Shown here piece by piece: positions 6,865 through 14,700 of a stretch of 20,489 nt of DNA. The DNA lies in NCBI GenBank assembly GCA_943331145.2, contig CALQKL020000009.1, positions 1 to 20,489 on the forward strand. The letters are read 5' to 3'. Numbering within the stretch: position 1 is the stretch's first letter; the number at the start of each line of letters is the position of its first letter. The translations under genes and the position numbers were made by a program. Under the pieces are notes generated by a model, which saw nothing but the letters and a program-made list of their open reading frames with translations, did not search any database and had not been told where the DNA came from. This DNA comes from Chitinophaga pinensis. Its GTDB lineage: Bacteria; Bacteroidota; Bacteroidia; Chitinophagales; Chitinophagaceae.

Positions 6865-7024
6865 AACGTGCAAATTGGGGATTTAAACGGAGGCTATCTG
6901 GTTACATCAAAAAATCAATTTGATTTATTGATGTTTATCATCGCCGTTGCTAACACAAAATACATTTTCATCAAATGGTGAATTTGTTAAAGAGGTTAAT
7001 CAGAAATGATTACCTCTTTTTTTT
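6841..7024 (+). ncRNA. Candidate structured RNA B (small RNA or leader) ending in a GNRA-capped terminator
   Basis: The 5' box (6841-6862) nearly repeats the one in candidate RNA A. Three hairpins follow. In the first, TCCGT (6850-6854) pairs with ACGGA (6887-6891) and CCCCAA (6856-6861) with TTGGGG (6875-6880). In the second, ACATCAA (6904-6910) pairs with TTGATGT (6928-6934), with an inner AAATCAA/TTGATTT-type extension and one A-A mismatch. The third is the terminator at 6989-7024. The density of pairing and the clean 3' end support a transcript. It could be a free small RNA or an attenuating leader for the gene at 7277. No known riboswitch core, tmRNA or RNase P signature was seen. The 5' end is uncertain. 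Confidence 0.45.
6989..7024 (+). terminator. Rho-independent terminator with GAAA tetraloop
   Basis: AAAGAGGTTAATCA (6989-7002) pairs with TGATTACCTCTTT (7007-7019 or so). The stem is 13 bp with one bulged T, closed by the stable GNRA loop GAAA and followed by an unbroken T run to 7024. It lies about 250 bp before the beta-helix gene and is the clearest sign that a transcript ends here. Confidence 0.85.
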
Positions 7025-7101
7025 GTAAAAAAATCATGCTCATTTCAATAAACATCAGTAGAAACGATGTTTTAAATCACTTAATTCCTATTAAGTTGTC
7101 T

Positions 7102-7109
7102 TATATTTG
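7102..7109 (+). promoter_or_regulatory. Candidate -7 promoter box for the beta-helix surface-protein gene
   Basis: TATATTTG is an exact TAnnTTTG match lying after the terminator at 6989-7024 and about 168 bases before ATG 7277. That is the right place for a promoter independent of candidate RNA B. No TTTG -33 element is visible, so support is weak. Confidence 0.3.
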
Positions 7110-7276
7110 ATAATAAATTAAACGTAAAAATGAATGTATTGAAATTATAATCATTGTCATTAATATTATAATTTAATTTTTTTTATTCCAATCTCCTATA
7201 AAGTACCTACTCATCAAATTTTGTATTTGCTTTCCACCCGAACATGAAAATATTTTCTGTTTGGTAATTTATAAAA

Positions 7277-10200
7277 ATGAAAACATTTTTTCTTCATAAA
7301 AAATTGACATCAATTGCGCATCAATTTCAATTACGGAGTAGATATGTTTTTTATTTTTTGTTTTGCTTTCTAATAAAGACCGATTTTATTTTTGCTCAAT
7401 GTGTTAACACTTTATCAGGAACATATACAGTAGGAGCTTCTGGCTATTTTCCTACACTAACAGCCGCTTCAAATCAATATAATATTTCTTGTTTATCTGG
7501 TAATGTTGAATTTATTTTAATTGATTCAGTATATAGCAATGCAGAAATTTTTCCAATTGTTTTTATAAATAATTCAAATGCATCCTCAGAAAATACACTA
7601 ACCATAAAACCACAGATAAATAATATTGTGCGTATTATAGGAAATGTTAATGAAAAGCCTATCATTAAAATAACGGGAAGATTTATATATATAAATGGGT
7701 CAAATAATAACACAAATAGTAGAAATTTGTCAATAACAAACGAAAGTTTTATACAGCCAAGGGTTATATTGTTTGGATCTGAAGGAACTTTTTCGGTAAA
7801 CAATTGCACGATAAAAAATTGTACGCTAACCAATGGGAATGATAAAAGTGTAATTAACGTTTCTGATGCTACAATTATTTCAAATCCGGGGTATTTTACC
7901 AACATAAAAATTGAAAATAATCTTATTCAAAGGTCTTTATATGGAATTTATGCCAATGCTAAAATTACTGCAGGAAATGGAAATGGACTTTCAATAAAAA
8001 ATAATGAATTAAATAGTACAGGTGCAAATGCTTTACGAAAAGTAGGCGTATTTTTAAAAGGAGTTGATGGCGCAAATATTGATGCCAATCAAATAGGTAA
8101 TTTTTACAATAGTGACGATGCCACAGATATAGGTATTCATCTTTCAGATACGGTTAGAAACACTGTAGTTTCAAACAACAAGATTTACAATTTAAATTAT
8201 ACAGGTACAAATGGATTTGGTGCTCATGGTATAAATATTGCAACAGGATATGCGAATGCAAACATAACAATGCATAACAACATGATTGCAAATCTTTCTG
8301 GCGATGGATCTGATTTTACTTCTGGGAGTATTGATAACCCAACGGGTATTATGATTGATAATTTCCCAACGGATCAAACGGGTATAAAATTATATCATAA
8401 TTCTATTTTTTTAGGTGGTGTAGGTGGATTCGCCAATACACTTAATAAAACCAATGCTGTTTCTTCATGTATTCGATTAAAAGGAACAAGCAAAGCGGAA
8501 ATTATCAATAATATTTTAGTGAATAATCTTGGACTAATTGGTTCTACAGGATTTGGAGCTGCATGTATTTTAACTTCTCGTGGGAGTTTACAATTTGATG
8601 GACTGAATTATAATAATTATGTTGTAAATCCCGCTGGTTATGGTTTGAAATTATTTGGCTACAATTTTAATGGAAATGTTTCTTATAATACCTTGTCAGC
8701 ATGGAAAACAGCTACATCAAAAGACTTTAATTCGGTTAATATTGCACCTTCTTTTGTTTCTGGATCTGATTTGCATTTAAACAACAATAATAATTCATTG
8801 AATAATCTTGGTTCACCATTAGCCGGGCTTTATTATGATATTGATTCAGCTTCAAGAAATTTAATTAGGCCAGATATGGGATGCGATGAATTTGTAATTG
8901 AAAATACAGCCAATTGGGTTGGACGAATTTCATCTTCATGGGATAATCCAAGAAATTGGGAGGCCAATGTAATTCCTAATGAAAACACAGATGTAAATTT
9001 GAGCCGCAGTTCGATATACGTTCCTTCAGGTTTGAATTTGATAAAATTGAGAAATTTATCACTAACAAGTGTTTCAAATGAAATATTGTTGAATTTAGAT
9101 ACTTTACAAACATTGGAAATTTATGGTACTTTATCTAAAAATGGTGGCACAATCGATGCGTCAAAATCTACCATTTCAATGAAAGGTGATGCTTTACAAA
9201 CCATTCCAGAAAATATTTTTGTTTGGAATAAAGTACTCAATTTACAAATTGCAAACTCAAGCATTAACGGTGTGGTATTAGCTGGTAAAATAGACATCTA
9301 TCGTTCATTAAAGTTTTCAACTGATGGATTAAATCTAACAACAAATAATTTCCTAACACTTAAATCTACATTATATGAAACCGCTTGGGTTGAGGATTTA
9401 ACAGGCAAAAAAATTGTAGGAAATGTTACTGTTGAAAGATTTATTCCGACAGGAATATCGCATGTTAAATCATGGCAATTGCTTGCTATTCCTACATTTG
9501 GCACACAAACCATAAATCAAAGTTGGCAGGATTCTGCAACTTCTGCCAATCAATCCCGTAATACAGGTTATGGTACTATGTTAACAAGTGGTTTGTCTAA
9601 TGCACTTTCGCTTGGCTTTGATGCTTATACAATTAATGGAGGAACAATAAAAACATATCGTTCGAGTGATAGTAGTTTTATTGGTGTTGCTTCAACTTAT
9701 GTTCCAATTCAAAATTCAAAAGGTTATTTTGTTTATGTAAGGGGGGATAGATCAGTTATAACATATAATGCACAAGCTAATCCTACAGTTTTAAGAACAA
9801 CTGGGAATTTATATTCTGCAAATCCTGGCGAACTGCCACCAGTTACAACTATTGGCGCAAATCGTTTTGAATGCATCGGAAATCCATACGCATCTGCCAT
9901 CGATTTTAGGACAATAATTAAATCTGGAAACATAGATAATACATTTTATGTTTGGGATCCATTGTTATCCGGTTTGAATATTCAAGGAGGTTATCAATCC
10001 ATCAGCAGCACGAATGGTTATTTGCCAATACCTGGAGGAACCTCAAATTACAGTGGAAACGAATCGGTAATATCCATTCAATCTGGACAAGCGTTTTTTA
10101 TGCATGCTCCAGGTGCCGGATCCGGTGGTAATATTAGTTTTGCTGAATCATGTAAAATTGCAGGAAGTAAAATGCAACTCAGGGAAAATAATGAAGCCAA

Positions 10201-11203
10201 TAATTTAAATTTTATTTCTACTAAATTATATGGGGTAAACAATACAGGAAATTATTTGGCAGATGGCAATATGTTGGTGCTCAATGCATCTTATAACAAT
10301 AGTTACAATAAAGAAGACGTATTGAAATTAAAAAACAGCAGTGAGAATTTTGGCATTATTTCGGAAGGTAAATTACTGGCTATTGAAGCAAGACAATCTT
10401 TTAATCCTTTTGATACTTTACAATATCAATTGAACAATTTAAGGACTCAATCTTATCAATTAAAAATCAATACCCATGCTGATACAGTAAGCACAATAAC
10501 TCCGATTATGGTTGATCGTTATACCAATATTCAATATCCATTAAATTGGATGGATTCTTTAACGATTAATTTTATGGTAAATAACAATCCATTGTCTTAT
10601 GCTTCAAATCGTTTTTACATGTTGATGAAGTCTATTGCTATTTTGCCATTGGATAAAATAGAATTAACGGGTTATAACATCAACAGTAAAACCAATAAAT
10701 TGCTTTTTAAAGTGTATAACCCAAGTTTCATAAAGCAATATGAGGTTCAGAAAAGCACAAACGGAACCGAGTTTGCTTCCATTTCAACAATATCATTAAA
10801 TACTAATAATCAACATCAAACAGATTTCGAATTTTTAGATAAAGCGTTTGTAAGCAACACTAATTTTTACAGAATAAAAGTTGTAAATATTGACGGAAGT
10901 TCTGAATTTAGTAATTCGATAAAAATTGCAAGCAAGATTAAAGATTTTGACATTACCATCCCAACGAATGTTATTTCAAATAATCAGATTACATTTTTCG
11001 TTGAGTCTGTTTGTAAGGGCAAATTTAGTTACATCATAGTAGATGAATCCGGAAGGCTTTTGCAGACTAATCATGTGAAATTTCAAAATGGAGCTCAAAA
11101 TATAACAATCAACATAAATGCCAACTTGCCTAAAGGTGGCTATTTCTTGAAGTTATTCGTAGAAAATAATGAAACTCCATATGTATTTAAAATGATTAAA
11201 TAA
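7277..11203 (+). CDS. Large secreted beta-helix surface protein with type A T9SS sorting tail
   Basis: A 1308-aa exported protein. A long positive N-region leads to a hydrophobic core (YVFYFLFCFLI) and a likely cleavage near IFA/QC (about 41). Residues about 160-500 carry short Asn/Ile/Gly-rich rungs (IENNLIQRSLYGIYAN, NNKIYNLNYTG) typical of a right-handed parallel beta-helix, ending in RPDMGCDEF, a common close of such domains. A module starting ANWVGRISSSWDNPRNW follows, then a segment VTVERFIPTG...SWQLLAIPTFG (about 715-735) seen in many large Bacteroidota surface proteins. The last 80 or so residues (from FDITIPTNVISNN to YVFKMIK, with GRLL and LPKGGYFLKL) form a type A T9SS C-terminal domain. 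The protein should therefore cross the outer membrane by the type IX system and be surface-bound or released. Its ligand is unknown, and no carbohydrate-active catalytic motif was identified. It is probably transcribed separately from the next gene, 560 bp away. Confidence 0.85.
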   Translation: MKTFFLHKKLTSIAHQFQLRSRYVFYFLFCFLIKTDFIFAQCVNTLSGTYTVGASGYFPTLTAASNQYNISCLSGNVEFILIDSVYSNAEIFPIVFINNSNASSENTLTIKPQINNIVRIIGNVNEKPIIKITGRFIYINGSNNNTNSRNLSITNESFIQPRVILFGSEGTFSVNNCTIKNCTLTNGNDKSVINVSDATIISNPGYFTNIKIENNLIQRSLYGIYANAKITAGNGNGLSIKNNELNSTGANALRKVGVFLKGVDGANIDANQIGNFYNSDDATDIGIHLSDTVRNTVVSNNKIYNLNYTGTNGFGAHGINIATGYANANITMHNNMIANLSGDGSDFTSGSIDNPTGIMIDNFPTDQTGIKLYHNSIFLGGVGGFANTLNKTNAVSSCIRLKGTSKAEIINNILVNNLGLIGSTGFGAACILTSRGSLQFDGLNYNNYVVNPAGYGLKLFGYNFNGNVSYNTLSAWKTATSKDFNSVNIAPSFVSGSDLHLNNNNNSLNNLGSPLAGLYYDIDSASRNLIRPDMGCDEFVIENTANWVGRISSSWDNPRNWEANVIPNENTDVNLSRSSIYVPSGLNLIKLRNLSLTSVSNEILLNLDTLQTLEIYGTLSKNGGTIDASKSTISMKGDALQTIPENIFVWNKVLNLQIANSSINGVVLAGKIDIYRSLKFSTDGLNLTTNNFLTLKSTLYETAWVEDLTGKKIVGNVTVERFIPTGISHVKSWQLLAIPTFGTQTINQSWQDSATSANQSRNTGYGTMLTSGLSNALSLGFDAYTINGGTIKTYRSSDSSFIGVASTYVPIQNSKGYFVYVRGDRSVITYNAQANPTVLRTTGNLYSANPGELPPVTTIGANRFECIGNPYASAIDFRTIIKSGNIDNTFYVWDPLLSGLNIQGGYQSISSTNGYLPIPGGTSNYSGNESVISIQSGQAFFMHAPGAGSGGNISFAESCKIAGSKMQLRENNEANNLNFISTKLYGVNNTGNYLADGNMLVLNASYNNSYNKEDVLKLKNSSENFGIISEGKLLAIEARQSFNPFDTLQYQLNNLRTQSYQLKINTHADTVSTITPIMVDRYTNIQYPLNWMDSLTINFMVNNNPLSYASNRFYMLMKSIAILPLDKIELTGYNINSKTNKLLFKVYNPSFIKQYEVQKSTNGTEFASISTISLNTNNQHQTDFEFLDKAFVSNTNFYRIKVVNIDGSSEFSNSIKIASKIKDFDITIPTNVISNNQITFFVESVCKGKFSYIIVDESGRLLQTNHVKFQNGAQNITININANLPKGGYFLKLFVENNETPYVFKMIK

Positions 11204-11763
11204 TTTCTTCTATTTACTTCATTCTAGTTTTTATTATTAACATCAAAGGTTTTAAAGCAATTTTTACATCTTATCTCCAATCGAATTGTAATAGTTTATC
11301 AGAATTGGTCAAATGATTTTTTTCGAAATGTAAAGTCATCGGCATTTTGCAAAATCAATCTGGTTTAAAACTGTTTACAACTGCACATTTTTTTTAAATA
11401 ATAATCATTAGAATACCTTTTTTGTAGGCAACGGAATTATTTAAAGTTGCGTCTATATAAAGATTTCAATGTTTGAAAAAATGGGTTCGATGTGTAGTTG
11501 AAGGTTAATTGCTTTTTTTGTCTAAAATGTCGTTGAAAGAATAATAAGTTAAGACTAAAAAAGGGTAAACAATTTTTGACTTTTCTGAATTTAGGTTTTG
11601 TATTTATGGAGGGTTTTATTGCATTAATTTTAAATAAGCCATTGAAAATTTAGCAGTTCATTATCCCATTTCGTCATTTGTTAAAATATTAGAATTTTTA
11701 ATTTTCAAAAATTGCCAAAAAACGATTAAATCGTATATTGCCAAACTTTCCAAAAGCTTAAAA
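11204..11763. other. 560-bp AT-rich gap with no gene seen
   Basis: Lies between two large secreted-protein genes on the same strand. No credible open frame, no tRNA fold and no clear terminator was found after the first gene. The one sizeable inverted repeat, TTTAAATAAT (11393-11402) with ATTATTTAAA (11436-11445), is all A/T and weak evidence. The promoter for the PKD-protein gene is presumably here, but no box fits the consensus at proper spacing. Confidence 0.6.
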
Positions 11764-14700
11764 ATGAGAAAACCACTAATAGCATTTATTTTAATTTTTT
11801 CTGTACTGTTTTCATACGCTCAAAACTTTTCAAACAAAGGGAAAGAATTTTGGGTAGCTTACGGTTTTCACGTGCGTATGGCTCAGTCTAATGGTGGTGG
11901 TTCAAACATAAATGCACAAAATATGGTGCTTTATTTTGCTACAGATGAAGTGACCACGATTACCATTTCAATTCCAAGTTTAGGATACTCACAAACCCTT
12001 ACAAGTCCAGCTACACCTACCGTATTAACCTCTGCTGTTATTCCAAAAGCAATTCCTCAAGATGCAAGATTAACAGCTGAGTCAACTTCTCCTGAAGATA
12101 AAGGAATACACATCGTTGCAGATAAGCCTGTAGTAGCATACGCGCATATTTATGATGGTTCTGTTTCTGGAGCTACCATTTTATTTCCAGTAACTACATT
12201 AGGAAAAGAATATTATTCCATTAATTATACCGCTCGTTCAAATGAAAATAATTCCAATGCTTGGTTTTATGTGATTGCTACTGATACTGGAACAACCACT
12301 GTTGAAATTACGCCAAGTGCGAACACCATCAACATGACTGCCAATACAACCTATACGATTAATATGACTCAGGGGCAAGTGTTCAATGTAATGGGACAGT
12401 TTACAGGTACAACAGGTGGTGGAGGCGGGGGATCTTATTCAGGCGTTGATTTAACAGGATCGAAAATAAAAAGTATTGCTTCAGGTAACGGAGCTTGTAA
12501 AAGAATAGCTGTTTTTTCTGGCTCAGGAAAAATGTATATTAGTTGTGATGGAAGCAGCTCTTCTTCCGATAACTATATGGTTCAGGCATTTCCAAAAGAT
12601 GCATGGGGCAAAAAGTTTTTAACGGTCCCAACCAGTAGTTTGGTCAATAACTTTTTCAGAATTTGTGTGACCAACCCAGCAACTCCAGTTAGAGTAAATG
12701 GAGCGGCTTTAAGTACTGCAACATTAATTAATAATTTTTATTACGATTTACCACTTACATCAGTACCTCAAAAAATCGAATCCGACGACCCAATTACTGT
12801 TGCTCAATATATTGCTTCACAAGGGGAGTGTGGAAACCCAACTCCAACAGGTACTTACCCCGGAGATCCTGAAGTAATTTATTTAAGTTCTGTAGAACAA
12901 AATATTGCAAAAGTATTGTGGAATGCCACTCCATTTGCAGCAATCACTCAGCATTATTATAACGTAGTTATCCCAAATGCTGGAACAGCAATTAGTTCTT
13001 TCAAATTAGATGGCGTAAATGTTAGCCCAGCTTCTTTTACCATACATCCTCAAGATGCCAATTTTTCGTATTTAAGTAGTCGTTTATCAGCTTCGGGTGT
13101 TCATAGCATTGAGTCTGATTCAGGATTTAACGCCATTGCTTATGGTTATGGTTCTGCTGAATCTTATGGTTATAATGCAGGTACGAACATCAAAGATTTA
13201 TATAATTTCCTAGCACCAGTAAATCCGTATAGCATTACCACAGATCCAGTTGCTTGTACTGGTTCACCGGTTTATTTAACCGTTACATTTCCATTTGAAC
13301 CTACTTATTTAAATTGGAATTTTAATGCCAATCCCAATCAATCGCCCAATGCCAATCAAGTAATGAATAGTCCTGTGGCAGACACCACTTACTTAATCGG
13401 GAATAAAAGAGTTTGGCGTTATAAGTTGCCTATTTTATATACATTCAATCCTTCTAATACTTCTCCAGGTTATTTAATTTCAATAACAGCAGGTACACAA
13501 TCAGTTGAAGGCTGTGGAAGTAGCCTCGATAGGGATTTTTATCTTGCTGTATACGATCCTCCAGTTGCTCAAATTTATTGGTCTAACAACGGTTGTGTTA
13601 CTGATACGGTTAGATTTAGAGATACTACAACATATCTTGCTGGCACATATCCATATAAATATTTCTGGGATTATGGAGACGGAACAACTGATAGTGTCAG
13701 GCATCCAAAACATAAATATGCCAATGCTGGAACGTATATCGTGAAATTTTGTATGATTAGTAACGTGGGATGTTTCAGCGATACCACACGTGATACCATA
13801 ACAGTAACCAATGTACCAACAGCTTCTTTTTCAATTACATCACCAACTTGTATTAATACAACTGTAGATCTAACCAATACTTCAACTATAGTTTCCCCTG
13901 GGAATATTAAAGAATGGCATTGGACTTATGGAGATGGAAATACACAAACCATAACATTGCCAGCAAATGGGAATGCGCAACATCTATATGCAAACTTAGG
14001 CCCAGTTACGCCACAATTATACGTTGTTTCAAATAGTGGATGTGTTAGTAATACATTTTTAAATCCGATAAATATTGGCGCTTATCCTTTAGCTAGTTTT
14101 TCTGTTCCTGCTTCCGTTTGTTTGCCGTATGATTCAGCAAGATTTATTAATCTATCTACAATTTCAGATAATACACCGAGTTCTTTATCAACAGTTTGGA
14201 CCTTTGGTAATCCAGCATCTGGGATTTATGATACCGTTAGGAACGCAGCACCAACACATTATTACTCAAGTCCTGGATCATATAGTGTTCATTTAATAAC
14301 AACTTCAGTTAATGGTTGTGTAGATGACACCACAATTTCGTTTAGTAATGTATATGCTCAGGCAATTGCAAGCTTTACAACGTTACCCGAAAATTGTTAT
14401 AATACGCCTACGAATTTTGTAAGTACAAGTACCGGAAATGGAAGGACAATTTCAACATGGTTTTGGGATTTTGGCGACGGCTCTGCCATTGGAAACGGGC
14501 AAACCATTAGTCATACTTATGCTACACCAGGAACCAAAACGATCAAACATTGGGTTCAATTAGATGTAGGTTGTTACAGTGATACCATGGTACAAACGGT
14601 TATAATTAATCCATTACCAACAGCTTCATTTACCTCAACTGGTCCTTTTTGTACTACTCGTTTAATTTCATTCAGAAGTACATCAGTAGCAAATGCAGGC

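Larger units (their letters stand above)
6521..7276. other. 756-bp noncoding region between divergent genes
   Basis: The RRM gene starts leftwards and the beta-helix gene starts rightwards from this gap. The first 300 bases (6521-6826) are AT-rich and hold no convincing gene, only possible promoter sequence for the RRM gene. Bases 6827-7024 hold candidate RNA B with its terminator. Bases 7025-7276 hold the presumed promoter and leader of the beta-helix gene. No open frame here has a recognisable product. Confidence 0.7.

Noticed and set aside
11393..11445. 10-bp inverted repeat in the gap before the PKD-protein gene
   Set aside because: Arms are entirely A/T with a 33-base loop and no T tract; no other support for an RNA or terminator.
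11480..11510. GGGTTCGATG stretch resembling a tRNA T-loop
   Set aside because: No acceptor, D-arm or anticodon stem could be paired around it.
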